Origin: Isoetes taiwanensis
Lineage: Eukaryota; Streptophyta; Lycopodiopsida; Isoetales; Isoetaceae
NCBI GenBank assembly: GCA_021234155.1
Contig: JAJEKV010000264.1
Location: forward strand, 124,001 to 188,000
Length of the DNA: 64,000 nt
Reading direction: 5' to 3'
The notes below the pieces were generated by a model, which was not told where the DNA came from, ran no database searches, and saw nothing but the letters and a program-made list of their open reading frames with translations. Shown here one piece after another: positions 50,560 to 62,604 of the stretch. The position numbers and the translations under genes were made by a program. The first letter of the stretch is position 1, and every line of letters starts with the position of its first letter.

Positions 50560-51560
50560 TGCTTAAATAGTAAAAAAAAGTAAAATTTAATGCAAAATAA
50601 ATAATTGTGGCAGGGAATTGAATAGTGTTGGCATAAGATCCTATCGAAAATTCTCGAAGGCGGGCGGTTTTATTCATTTCAATCGAGGGATTGGATCGAC
50701 GGATCAGCCTGCGCCCGGATTTCGGTTGGCAAATGGCTGGTGCATTTCTTTTATACATTCGCCATAGTGGCAATGAAGCGACCGCTCCGGCGATTATCTC
50801 CGTGATAGTTCTTTATTTGTAGGTGTAACAAGGCCGAGTTCATTGAAGCAAGGAAAGGCGTGCTTGCGCCGCCATGGTCGCTTTGAGCAGGATTGCCATC
50901 ATCTAGCACTTCCAAGGTAGGTAACGATTCCATATATGGCGGTGATTTTGGCAATCGATAAACCATCTCTAATTTTCGGATTCTTCCCGTAAAGAATATC
51001 TTGAGTGAATTGCGTCCGGTCTTCACTTTGCTCTTGAGCAAGCCCAAGGCGTGATTGCAGAAAAAACTTCGGTGTTGGATGGGAAAGCATGGGAGCTACT
51101 ATTGACGGTGTTGCTCAAGATTTGGGTTCGTTCTCCCTTCCTATGTCTGAATTTTCCTTCCTTATTTCTAATTCTAACGTTTTTTTTTTTTGTGGATATT
51201 CTTTTTGCTCGGTCTGGGTATTATTTTGCTCGAAAGCTTAAAACTCGTTGATGCATAGAAGTCGACAATGGCAAGGCCGTTAACATTTATGTTAAGGAAA
51301 CTTAAGAAGTTTAGGTCTCCGCATTCTAGTGCCTGCGCGAAAGCAGACAGAGAATTAAGATCATATGGTACTTGTTTCTTGTCATGGCTTGTTTCATTTT
51401 CATACAACAACGGTTCAAGATTGTGGGTGAAGGGAAAATCTTGGGGCACCACCTTGGCACACAATGAGGAAGCCCACGTTGTGGAAAATCATTTCCAGGA
51501 TGCCAACAAGCAGTTACTTGTGCATATCTTCTGGGGAAAAATTTTTTGGGGCCAAAGGCC
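50560..51560. other. Leader and unassigned part of E9
   Basis: Between the terminal region and the glycosyltransferase exons there is moderately GC-rich sequence around 50650-50900 and an unidentified plus-strand open frame from 51268. A poly-T run occurs at 51181. The motif shared with E6 lies at 50768-50840. Confidence 0.4.
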
Positions 51561-51569
51561 AACACTACA

Positions 51570-52325
51570 ACCATTCAACCAGGTTCCCGCCTAGTTACTT
51601 CAAGTGGATAAGGAAAGATTTGGCACCATGGAAGACAAAGGGCATAACTTTGGAAAGTTTAAATCTGGCCAAGAAAAGTATTTTGCTTTTCGAATTGTCA
51701 TACGTCGGGGAAACTCTACACGTAACTCTATTATAGGTGCATTCAATCGAATGATGTTCACTCTCTAGGGGTTTGTCAACTCTTTGGATAAATTTCCGGA
51801 CGGTTTGAGGATGTTCAACTCTACTTTAATTGCCGGGACATACCTCAAATTTTCAAAAGAGACTTTTGAGTCTGCTGATATTCCATCGCCTTTATTTGGC
51901 TCTTTCAGTAGTACGGATGAACACTTTGACATCCCATTTCCAGCTTTTTTCATTTTGGGGATGGTAAGCAAGTTGCACTTTATCGATTATTTTCTTGGAC
52001 AAACTACCAACTAACCTTTTGTTTATGGAAATAGGCCCAAAATTAAAATTAAGCCATGGAAAGATGAGCTTATAAGCATTGATGGAGGCTCACAATAAAT
52101 GAAGTGGGCGTGACAAAGATGGCTATGCACATTGGAGGGGAAATCCATGGACAAGTGATATTCGCAGAGGCGGTTGCTTAAATGCAACTCAAATGATCAT
52201 CAAGCACACATTTATATACACGCGACTAGGTGAAAAAGATGGATTTGGAGGATTCTAGACGGCAATCAGTGTGACCATAACTATAATATATATGTAGAAG
52301 GATATGCCCGGTCTGCGAAGTTACA
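51570..52325 (+). pseudogene. DUF821/CAP10 (Rumi-like) O-glucosyltransferase, fragment
   Basis: Blocks follow the order of plant CAP10-domain glycosyltransferases (Golgi/ER enzymes transferring sugars to proteins or wall polymers). About 51589-51700 gives SYFKWIRKDLAPWKTKGITL and AKKS. 51775 onward gives DVQLYFNCRDIP, then PLFGSFSSTDEHFDIPFP, with a GTAAGC donor near 51964. About 52035-52100 gives IKIKPWKDELISIDGGSQ and MKWA. 52125-52190 gives HWRGNP and LKCN. 52271-52322 gives CDHNYNIYVEGYARS, matching the family's 'YKIYVEGWAWS'. Stops and frame changes interrupt several blocks (e.g. after GGSQ), so it is a pseudogene. The N-terminal membrane anchor and the C-terminal end are not visible. 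Confidence 0.75.
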
Positions 52326-52599
52326 AAGACAAACCTTGCCATCTTCGGCGGCAGAGCAAGCGCCGTGCTAAGCAGAGAATAACCATATAAACACCAATCT
52401 CAAGAGTATTTGTCCCACCTTTTGTAGGAATTTGTGGTACAGAGGATTGTTTGCAGGTGACGGAGGCCGCCGGTTCCATTACTGCGCAGGATTTTATAGC
52501 CCCTAGGACCAAAAGCGGAGGCAGATCGGGTTTCAGGAGCAGCGGTTTGATCTTGGCAATCTTTTTGATGAATTGTAAATTTAGGAGAAGCCACATTTT

Positions 52600-55500
52600 T
52601 GAGTAGGCATTCTGGCGAGGAGATCTGTAAAGATTTTATAGGGTACCGAGAAATGTGGTGATCGTATTGTGGAAAAATCTTTGGTAATTGCTTCTTCTAG
52701 CTCAATGTTTAATATTTACTCAATATATAGAAAACAAGCATGAAATCCAAATCTCCGAAGTGCAATTCTCTTTTTCGATATGCATTAGTGAGTATTTTTG
52801 AGGCATCGGAGTTCGTATGTAGTAGGCACTCGGCCAAGCAGAATACATGCATATAGATCGGTGCTTGAAATTGAAATTTATGTTCTTCCTTTCCGACATT
52901 CGAGGCATGCGGCATGCTTGCCATAGTAGTAGTATTAGTTATCATTTGAGCGAGAAAGGTAAAGGATTATGCCTTGAACTGAAAAGAGCTTATTTCTTCA
53001 TATGATCATATTCATCTTCATTTGATCTTTTACTAGTTCCGAGGTAGCACTACTCATGTCCGTTTTATCTTTACCGGATTGATTCATCACTTTTATTGTC
53101 CATTTGACCTGTGAGAAGATGGCTTTGAGGCAATTTTGGACTAAGTGAGCTAAATTTGTCGGGCTTTTTGCACCGTATTAGTGCAAATTAAGGCATGAGG
53201 ACTATTCACGGTTGGCAGACTTTATTTTGTCTTGCACGAATGCTTAACCCCATGCGTGGGCTCGAGTGCAGGACACTGCAAATCTATCCTTCGTCCTTTG
53301 AGAGGCCAATGCTTGTTCTCGGCTTAGACCGATCTGTTTGAGGAAGAGAAATAGTCACATTATTTCTATCATCACAGGTTCAAATAAAATATGAATAGGT
53401 CTAGCTAGAGTTCACATACATGAGAGAATGACTTGCTATAATTTGGTGTGCAAATATGCTTGCACATATAAGCCCTGTCTTGCATTTGTAAGTTTATAAC
53501 CTCCGATGAGCATGAGGGGTTTTTTATTGATCGATTGCAAGGCAAATGATGAGTTGACTGCATAGAAGTTTTCCAAAAGTTTACTACTAGTACCAAGTTG
53601 ATTCTCATGTTCGTAACACAATTATAAGCATCTTTACATGACTTGTTGGCCTCTTCCATGCGGGTCATATTGACATGTGTCCGGAACATGTATCCCTATG
53701 GCGATTGAAAATGGGCGAGTTCATTTTGCAAGCAGCTCATATGATCATAAAACGAACTTGCCTTGCTCACTTTTATTCTAGTTATGCTCTTTCATGTCAG
53801 CGGCTTAATTAATGGTCTCGTGAAGAAGATGCCTTTGCTATAGCATCAAAGCTGCGTGAATCGTGTACTAGATTTAGATTTTAAAATGGCGGGGAAGTTC
53901 CAAGGTAATGTTTTTCTAATGCCACCTATATGGTTAAAGAGGAAGCAAAGTATCTCCGGACATGTCAGCAGGGGAAAGGACATTGCTAACACGATCTTTT
54001 ATGGGGCCCTCATGAGGTAGCTTTATATCTTTTTTTTTTTTTTTTTGCTTGTCAAATTCCAAGATTACTCACACTCGGTTAAGCTAACTTACCTGCCTAG
54101 GCTGCAAACGAAATTGGAAAGTTAAAAGACAAAGGAATATCTCTTTCCGGCTGTCGGGAATGTTGGTTTTACTATGGACCTTTCTTATCCCCCATCTTTG
54201 GATGTGAATTTGCCGTATTCTTCTCGTTCAACTTCAATAGCGTTAAAGTGTTGGTGTGGACCAAGGCCCAAGTGGATTACTTTATGTGAGGCCACCTCCT
54301 GGCCGCTCAACTTGTGGTCTTCAAGTTCATCTTTGGAGGACCTGGGGAAGCATGTCGTTTTCCAACACGATTCTTTAGCACAAAATTTGGGAATTGCATT
54401 ATAGAGAAGGGACAACGAGTGTGGACCGAGAGGACCAAAGCTCGTCCAAAGCTATTTGTTGGAGAGGAGCAAAGGCTGCAAATCTTTGTTCTTGAAGCCT
54501 TCAAGCGGCAAAGTATTTGCCGAGCAAGTAAGTTTTCAACTTTGGCGAGACTTCCAAATCTATATTATAAGACTAAATGTCATTACATTGTCTTGTGTTG
54601 GCTTTGTCACAAATGCGAGATATTTGAATGCCTTAGTCGGGATGGCTATATTAATTGATTCTATGCCAAGTGGCGGATCTATCACTAAAACTACGATATT
54701 GCTTATTTATAAACATGATATATAGTGGAAGTTTTTTTTCCGAGGCTTCGGACTCAATTGAAGTGGGCCGAGGAACTTCTTTGGTAAGACCAATACATTT
54801 TGTCAAAACGTCAAACATTCTACTTTCAAAGAAATTATAGATGCATAGATAGAGCATCTGCACATACATGCACTTAGCGTTCTCTTTTTGAGACATTCTT
54901 TAAAGTAAACCATAATTGCGGGTTGTTGACATGGGAGGTTTTCTCATTTGTTTTTTATGCATGTGCTTTTCAAGATTGGGTTGATAAGGATGGAAAGACA
55001 CCCACGACTCTAGTTTGTACCCCGACCCGAGCTATTTGATATGGTTATAACTCTTTTAAATCCGGGTGCAAATGTCAATGCGTCACAGAGCCTGGTATGT
55101 ATATTGAAAATGGGAGTTCATTTTGCAAGCAGCTCATACAATCAGAAAGCGAACTTGGCTTGCTCACTTTTATTCTAGTTATGCTCTTTCATGTCAGCGG
55201 CTTAATGGTCTCGTGAAGCGGATGCCTTTGCTATAGCATCAAAGTGCGTGAATCCCGTGTACTAGATTTAGATTCTTTGCACTTATCTAAGCCACATATC
55301 ACATTATCCACAACAAGATCTCCAACTCAAACAAAGTTCGATGGGGAAGCCCCCCGCTAGATTTTACGGATGAATCGGCTTATAATGTGGTTGGATTGAA
55401 ACATCATGCGGCGTATTTTTAACACGTTGGCCATTGAACAACGCTTCCCGGATCTTCCGTCCAGAACAATTATAAGACATAACAGATTGTCTAAGTGGTG

Positions 55501-58500
55501 CCATTTACAACCACGTTCACAAGTATTTGCCCCTGTGGATGTTTTGGACCAATTTGCAATATTCAGGTTGCTTGCTCATCACACGGGTAGTTTACTCCTA
55601 TTGTAAATTCAAGGGGAAAATGAATAGGCTTCTAATTGCTCGAAATTGTTTACACATGAATTCTTACATGCGGTGCAGACGGGTATAAGTGCAAGCACCG
55701 CTATACGTTTTGAGGTGAGTTTTGTGGCTCCTCTAAATAACAATGTATATCATTTGTTTGGATTATATGGACTCTTTATCTTGCTTTCCGGCCCGGTGAA
55801 TGTGACACTCGTTGATATTGGAGGGAAAACGGTAATTTATGCGAGAAGGTGTTGTAGATCCTTCTAGGTCGCCAAAGATAATTGAGGAGCTCATCAAAAG
55901 AAATCTTGGTCATGCACCCCAAGACAACATGATGTATGCCAAATGCCTAGAGAAAGTAAATGGTCATTTATTTATAATAGTCAAGTATGGCAATCATGCA
56001 AATTTTTCTAGCGTAACATTGTCAATTGCTTAAGCCCCTCGGCTTCTTCAAATTCCAAGCTGATCTTTTAGGGGCACAAACTCTCCTTCCTGTGCATGCA
56101 TGGTCATCGGGGAAATTCTCATGCACATGATTCCTATTCCAAGTTGTCTAAGTGCATAGCTGAGTCCTTGGAAATTTGAAGTTCAAAAGATCATAACGGC
56201 ATGCTTGGTTCTTAGGCGCAGAAGTCGGGTCATGTGCTATACTTATAATTAATTGTGCTCCCGCATCAAGGCAAAAGGCATTTTAGTTCTCCGCCCTCTG
56301 AGGCAATAATTACGATCGGGATCATCACCTCATCTTGATAGAGCCCATCATGCAAACAATGCAATGCCCTCTATCATCACGGAGACTATTCTTTGGTAAT
56401 TTGGTCTCTGAATCATTTCCTTAAACTGTTAGAGGGATGCAGTTCCGACTTCAAGTGTTCTCTCGCACCGGTAATGACAACATAGAGTGGTCAATAATGA
56501 GTTATGACATGGCCCTGTGGAATTTCTTTGAGAACATGGATATGCTCTTAAATCAGATGCTTTGGAGGTTGTTGTCACAAGGAAGGCCTTTAATGTATTA
56601 AGAGTGCCAAGAATTATAGATAAGTTGTTTCTTTGCATATGCATATTTGGCGGTCACTCCTTCAAATAAGGTAAGTATTACGATAATGTTAAAAACCAAT
56701 GATGCATCATTGCCGATGCACATGAACCATTGTTTTGTGCGTTTGAGGCAAAATACAATCTTTTGTAATCATGGTTTAATAGTGGGAAGTTCGGAGATGG
56801 TTGTATCTTGAAATGGTGTGTTTTAGTTGATGATTTTTACATCGACAATATTTAATAAGGAAGTTGTAATATGTGTAGGTATGGCATAATTGCTTGCCAA
56901 TTGGAGTACATATATTGATGGAGTTGATGTTCTAAGTCTTGGTTACGCAATACAAGTAGCCACACGGAATGAAAGCTTAATCAGGCATTCTGAGTTCAAA
57001 CAATTATATGTACATGGCATCCATTGCAGAAGTTGATACAAAGGCTGATATATTTTGGTTGTGCAAAACTTAAACCTTAGAGTTTAGTAGTTTAGAGGAA
57101 CAGTTCTACCTGCGGCTTAACAAGTTCAAAATGCATCCTTAGTGCCTGGTCAAAGCATTCAAAGCATTTAGTGCATTATGATCGGGCGATGATCGAGTGT
57201 GGTAGCAGATTATCACGGTATTGCAAAAATTTTCTCTAGTCAATTTAGTTTAATCACATTTCTCAAAATCATTTTGGCTTTGCTTGAACATTGGGAAACA
57301 GATGGCATCATAGAAGGTCGATCATGCTAAGTAGTTGTTTTCACAATTTTTTTGTAGCACATTGGGGATTTTGGACTTGTTAGATGTTAGATGGTAGCTA
57401 GAGGAATATCTTGGAGTTAAAACTCGCTCAGAAAATGCCATGTGAAGCCGCGCTTCTTTTGAATGCTTTGCTTTTAAGAAAGTTGACACCCGAAATAAGT
57501 TAGCAAGCTTTTCTGTTTCATGCTTCCAGAATGTGAAACACTTTTCTTGTGCAGCGACAAATTCTTATAGGCATAATGTGATGCGCTTTAATACTTTGCG
57601 GAATGAGGAAAGGGGAATGTGTTAACATAACAGGTCTTGTGATCTCTTTAACTAGATAGAATTCTTGGAAATTATAATTGCAATATTTGTGCATAATCCC
57701 ATGAAATGGACACTTTCCAAGTGTGCATGTTGAAGACTTTACCTATAGATCATGCTATATGTTTATAGGTAGAAAAGCTAATGCCTCTTCAGTTGAATTC
57801 AAATTTAGCTTGACCTTCTGCTTTCACCTTATTCACTTAGATGTCTTCACCTTCAACTCAGACTCCTTCAGTTTAGTAAAAATTTTGGTTCGACGTTCCA
57901 ATTTATCATACAATTTTTTTTTGCAATTTTGACTTTCAAATGACACATACAAAGGTTGGTGAACCATGTTCCTTGCTGAAAGCCTTATGCTAAAATTGTT
58001 TAGGAGTGGCAATGCGTTTTCAGTCTGGTGATATCTAAATACTCTAGGGTCAATATTTGAACAACTTTGACTTGAAAAATGGTCATAAAAATGGTCTCAG
58101 ACATTTTAGCGGTTTGACTCAATGCTGAACGAATGCCTGGTGTAATGACTTGACTACATGGAAGGGAATGAAAATTATAATAGCATTCCAGGAATGACTG
58201 AAAAATAGCAGGCATGGGCAAACACATTTTGTCTTGCCAGATTATGGGATATCTATGATACTCTAGTTATCTATGATACTCTAGTTATTAAATTGGCGTG
58301 CTTGAGCTATGAATTCGTGTAATGCCATGCAATAGAAAAATTTGAAATTTCATTTCCTCGAGTTAAGCGAGAGAGTATATTATATTTGATATGAAACCAT
58401 TGTCACTTGATTTGGAAAGAAGGTATTGTGATTGTTTTATTCAACATAAGCCAAACATCCCTCATTGTTGGACGAGCGTGGCTAAAATTGGCGGAAAGCT

Positions 58501-59640
58501 CAAATTTACTTGGTTTTTTATTTATGCAAAGGCGATTAAGATGGGTGAGGACACATTCGTTGCAAAAAAACCCAATCTTCTTTCTTTCAAGCTACTCATT
58601 TACACGATCATTTTAGCTTTGTTAAGCTTCCTGCATATTTTCTCAGAATTTGTGCATAAAATTTGAATAGATCTATGCGATTTCTTATTTCTGCATCGTG
58701 TAGTTGTTTCTGCCAGTACTATAGTTCCGTTATTAGAGAAGCTAAGATACGGAAGCATTTTTGTATGCCAATGCTAGCAGTTGCGAAGATCTTTGCTTAA
58801 ATATTTGAATGTTGTTAGCTTGCCCTTACTAAGGGGATGATTTGCCTATGCATGTTTTCGGATGTGAGTAAAGCGCACATCTTTGAAGATTCATGATTAG
58901 GCCGGTAAGCTCCACTAGATTATTTCTTCTTTTCATCTTTGCTTTATTGCTCTGCTCCGTTGCTTTAAGCGATTTTTCCTTTTTTGCATGGTCTAAATCC
59001 TATATCTTGGGTGACTTGGAGCTATGGTTGAGCTTAGGGGCCCGTCTCTAGAAATCCCCTCATGAAGTCTGATTGAGTTAAATTATTTCTGTTGAAATTC
59101 TCAGCTCATCAAGTTCTCTTAGTTTTTTTATAGATGCAGTATATATTTTGTGGGCATTTGCTTCTGTTTGAAGTTTTTTAGATTATTGACAAGCGTCTCT
59201 TAGAGTACATGCTTTAAGGTGTTTGCCAAAACATTGGCATGATTTGTCCATACCACCAACGAAGCCTTCTTATGGGAAGGAAATCATGAGTCTAAGCTTT
59301 CACAATTGCTGTGTGGTTATCTTGCAATATAACATTTCAAACATTTTGTATGGTTCTAGTGCTTCATGAGTGTAAGGCACATAAATTCAAAGTGTATTGT
59401 GATACCAAGCTAAGACATCTCTCCTTTTGTATTTTTTGCAGGGTTTGATTGAGACATTGATGGTGTCTTTGGTCGAGGATTAATTAGTGATTTGGTTGGA
59501 CGTTTGACCAAAGGGTGCATCTTCATTTTATTTCATCTTCATTGTAACAATCCATTATAATGGATAATAGCTATTGCCAATCGGGATAACAGCTTGGATC
59601 TTACTCTCATATGTTCATAAACCATAGCAGATAACCCATT
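52600..59640. other. Unassigned distal part of E9
   Basis: Seven kilobases without a confident gene. It contains a direct repeat pair (53707-53880 and 55107-55275), poly-T runs (54032) and scattered protein-like but unassigned frames (54314-54658, 55406-55606, 58391-58666). No inverted termini, LTRs or transposase motifs were seen. Confidence 0.45.
53707..55275 (+). repeat. Direct repeat pair, about 170 bp, 1.4 kb apart
   Basis: 'ttcattttgcaagcagctca' through 'gtgtactagatttagatt' occurs at 53719-53880 and 55116-55275 with small substitutions and indels ('cttaattaatgg' / 'cttaatgg'). There is no TG..CA border or tRNA primer site, so LTRs are unlikely; segmental duplication fits better. Confidence 0.75.
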
Positions 59641-59657
59641 GATAGTACAAAAACTTG

Positions 59658-59675
59658 TATATATATATATATATA
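59658..59675. repeat. Short (TA)n tract between E9 and E10
   Basis: 18 bases of TA dinucleotide, flanked by CTTG (left) and TCATAATATATATATAGAAA (right). Confidence 0.9.
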
Positions 59676-60992
59676 TCATAATATATATATAGAAACTCAT
59701 GGGGGTGGTTACAAAATAGCACATCATATATAAATCTTTGATCTTGGCCCTTGAATAAAAAAGTTGATGAGGTGGCGTAGCTTAAGCCCTTGGATTTTGA
59801 TGGGGGCATGCATGAGTCATGTATGGGGGCATGCACCCCATCTGTGAACCGTTGGATCAAAGGGGAAGGCAAAATCCTAGCCCTTGATTTTTATGAGGAA
59901 GGTGCAAGGAAGGTGCCAAAAAGTGAATTTGGTGTAGCGGATCTTAAGATTAGATCAAAAGGTGAGCATAAATCCTAGCCATTAACTTTTTAATATTAAA
60001 TAAGTTTTTTTTTAAAAGGAGATGAGGTGGCACCCTTATTAATTAAAAAGGTAATGAGGTGTCAAAACATTTATTATTGGACATTCTAGGAAGCTTCCTT
60101 TTTGTTTAATCGCCTTCAAAAGCACGTAACTTGCGGTGAAGAAGGGATGGGATGAAGGTGGGGGCCCTACGCCATTGGATTCCTCTCGTCGAGAGCTTTC
60201 CAATGAGTGGTGCTTGACACTATTTTGTCATGATTGGGCCCGACATGATCGAACATTAAGAATCTTTTGGAATGTTAGGAGTTTCAAGGAATCTATGGTA
60301 AGTTGAGGGAATCTAGGAGAATCTTTATAGGATCTTAGGAAATCCAGGAGGAATATCATGAGAATCTTAGAGAATCTATGGGAATCTTAAGAGAGCATCT
60401 TTGAGAATGTAAGGGAATCTAAGGGAATCTTGATAAAATCTCTAAGAACCTAGAGGAAACTTGATGGAATCTTGGGGAATCTAGGGAATCTTCATACACT
60501 ATATGGGAACTAGAGGAATCTTAAGAGAATCTATAGGAATCTCATGTGCTTCTTTGAGAATCTAGGGAATCTTGATAAAATCTTTAAGAACCTAAAAAAT
60601 CTTAATGGAATCTTAGAGAATGTAGAAGAATCTATGAAAATCTTGATAGAATCTTAGAGAATCAAGTGGAATCTTGGGGTATTCTTTTTGGAATCTTGGG
60701 GAATCTTTTAGAGAATCTAGGGGAGTCTCAAATGAATCTTTGAGAATCTAGGAGAATCTAAAGGAATCTAAATGAATCTATGGGAATCTTAATGGAATCT
60801 CGGAGATTCTTGATAGAATCTTGGAGAATCTAGAGGAATCTTGGGGTATTTCTCAAGAGAATCTTTGGGAATCTAGGGAAATCTTCCTAAAAGTTTAGAG
60901 AATCTAAGGGAATCTTGATGGAATTTTAGAGAATCTAAGAGAATCTTCATAGGATCTTCGGGCTTTATGCAGTCCCTCATGTTACAAACACT

Positions 60993-60994
<2 letters not shown>
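59676..60994 (+). mobile_element. E10: compact TA-bounded element, body plus GAATCT array
   Basis: The shortest complete copy (1319 bases). 5' end TCATAATATATATATAGAAA then CTCATGGGGGTGGTTACA; 3' end CATGTTACAAACACTTG at 60994. The body has 'gaggtggcgtagc', 'gggggcatgcacccc', 'gatgaggtggcaccc' and 'ctaggaagcttcctttttg', followed by an array of about 700 bases. The same parts, in the same order, form E4 on the opposite strand. No coding capacity. It may be the basic non-autonomous form of this subfamily. Confidence 0.75.
60245..60955 (+). repeat. GAATCT-type array in E10
   Basis: Variants of 'gaatctaggggaatctt', 'gatggaatcttagagaatc' and 'aagagaatctttgggaatct'. It is bounded on the left by the conserved 'gacatgatcgaacattaag' and on the right by 'cataggatcttcgggcttta'. 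Confidence 0.85.

Positions 60995-61086
<92 letters not shown>
60995..61086. repeat. (TA)n tract between E10 and E11
   Basis: 92 bases of TA dinucleotide with CTTG on the left and TCTGTTATATATATACAATT on the right. Confidence 0.95.
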
Positions 61087-61089
<3 letters not shown>

Positions 61090-61812
61090 GTTATATATAT
61101 ACAATTATATAAGATTATATAGGAAATGTATATATAGATTTTGGTGTGCCCTTTTAAGGCAGATCCGGATCCGAGATCCGACGGCCCTGGTGGAGCCACC
61201 TCAATCCACCCCAAGTGTACCAAATGTATATAGAGATTTTGGTGTGTAGCTTTGGGACCGTCGGATCCCGGAGATCCAACGGCCTGGTGGAGCCACCTCA
61301 ATCCACCCCAAGCACCCCCTTATTTGGGGCTTTTGATCTAGGCCGTCGAATGTGCTGGATCAATGGACAAGATTTAGCCACATAAATTAAGTGCAATAAA
61401 TGCTATGTGATGAGGTGGCAGCAGGAGTTTATCTCTGCACCGTAGGATCAAAAGGAAAATTTAATCCTAGCCGTGGAAATTATATTGGAACTCGGAAGGT
61501 GCAACAATTGGGTTATGATAATGCAATTAATACCTTTGATGAGGTGGCAGTCATAAGAGTATTTTGCATAATTATTATTAAGAGGTAGAGTTTAGCGGCA
61601 AAAATACAAATCAAACAACTATGCCCTATGCCCGGGCATTAATCTTCTCTCTGCCGGAATGATTAGCCGCCATAGCCAAGCTTTCTGCCTACGAGTTTTT
61701 TCTGGCACTAGTATGGCGGCTATTATTTGTTGGCAGTCATTCCGGCACGATATCGATTTTCCACACTAAAGTTTGATTCTAAACGCTGAAGTTTGAATCC
61801 CAAAATGGTGCT

Positions 61813-61984
61813 TTGGAGCCGATTTGGAGAAACTCCAGAGCATTTTTCTGATAAAAAATGGACGTCTATATCAGGCAAAACTGGCGCATTAGCATGGTCT
61901 TGCAGTTCGAAATGGGGCAATATTCAGTTTCGGATGCTCTGGTTGGAGCCGATTTGGAGAAACTCCAGAGCATTTTTCTGATAA
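61813..61984 (+). repeat. 42-bp direct repeat, 130 bp apart
   Basis: 'ttggagccgatttggagaaa' + 'ctccagagcatttttctgat' is present at 61813-61854 and 61943-61984, identical by eye. The second copy runs into the subtilase exon. Confidence 0.9.
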
Positions 61985-62245
61985 GTCCCTTCTGGACCAG
62001 TGCCTCTCTCAATTCGGCGGTTCTGTGCTAACTCCGGCTAATCCATTTGATTTTGGAGGTGGAGCTATCAATCCCGTCGCTGCAATGGATCCAGGACATG
62101 TTTTTGATGCTGGTAAGCACCGATTTTGAACAAAATTTCTCAGAATATCAGTCTAATTGTAATGCTCTGTAATTTTTTACGCAGGCTATGAAGATTATAT
62201 CGATTTCTTATGTAACGTCCCCAGAATGGATCAGAAACCTGGCTT
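61950..62245 (+). pseudogene. Subtilase (SBT2-like serine protease), fragment
   Basis: An exon ending at 62112 gives HFSDKSLLDQCLSQFGGS, LTPANPFDFGGGA and INPVAAMDPGHVFDAG. The intron 62113-62184 has GTAAGC and GCAG borders, and the next exon, in phase, gives YEDYIDFLCNVPRMD. The pattern PFD-G-G-NP-AA-DPG-VFD, followed by YEDY--FLC, marks the end of the peptidase S8 domain of plant subtilases; the wording FDAGYEDY is closest to the SBT2 group (secreted proteases). The catalytic Asp, His and Ser regions are not included. After FNRSRK the frame runs on for about 130 codons into sequence with no subtilase character (a tandem 'AAAGCCTTTTTTGGCT' lies at 62262). It is a truncated capture. Confidence 0.75.
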
Positions 62246-62604
62246 TAATCGGAGTCGGAAAGCCTTTTTTGGCTGGAAAGCCTTTTTTGGCTTGCTGCGG
62301 ACTCGGAGGACTGACTCTGCTGGGCGATTTAGCAGTGCAATGTATCCATTGTCCATCAATTCCGACGGTCTTTATTGCCTTGTTGGTGCCACTGCCAACT
62401 CTTCTGTTCTGTCCCTGGCGCCCTCTTCAATGCTACAAATTCTAACCTCTTCTTCTGCTTTCAATTCTCGGCAACGTATATATGGCTATGGCCTCTTTAG
62501 CCCTGCGAATCCACCAACCCCTGTCAACAAAAAGCTCCTTTCTTTTTACAGAGTCTGTGGGCATTTTTTTGGTTTAAGGTTCAGAGCTTCCGGAATTCAT
62601 TTAC

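Larger units (their letters stand above)
50123..59657 (+). mobile_element. E9: TA-bounded element with DUF821 glycosyltransferase fragment
   Basis: 5' end TCCTTATATATATACAATTA at 50123, only six bases (TATATA) after the 3' end of E8. 3' end GATAGTACAAAAACTTG at 59657, followed by a TA run. Palindromes at 50222-50248 and 50333-50349 mark the terminal region, which is nearly identical to that of E5. The DUF821 fragment (51.5-52.3 kb) is on the same strand. From 52.6 to 59.6 kb nothing is identified with confidence. Confidence 0.6.

Noticed and set aside
53707-55275. Direct repeats in E9 as LTRs of a small retrotransposon
   Set aside because: No TG..CA ends, primer-binding site, polypurine tract or gag/pol sequence is visible.
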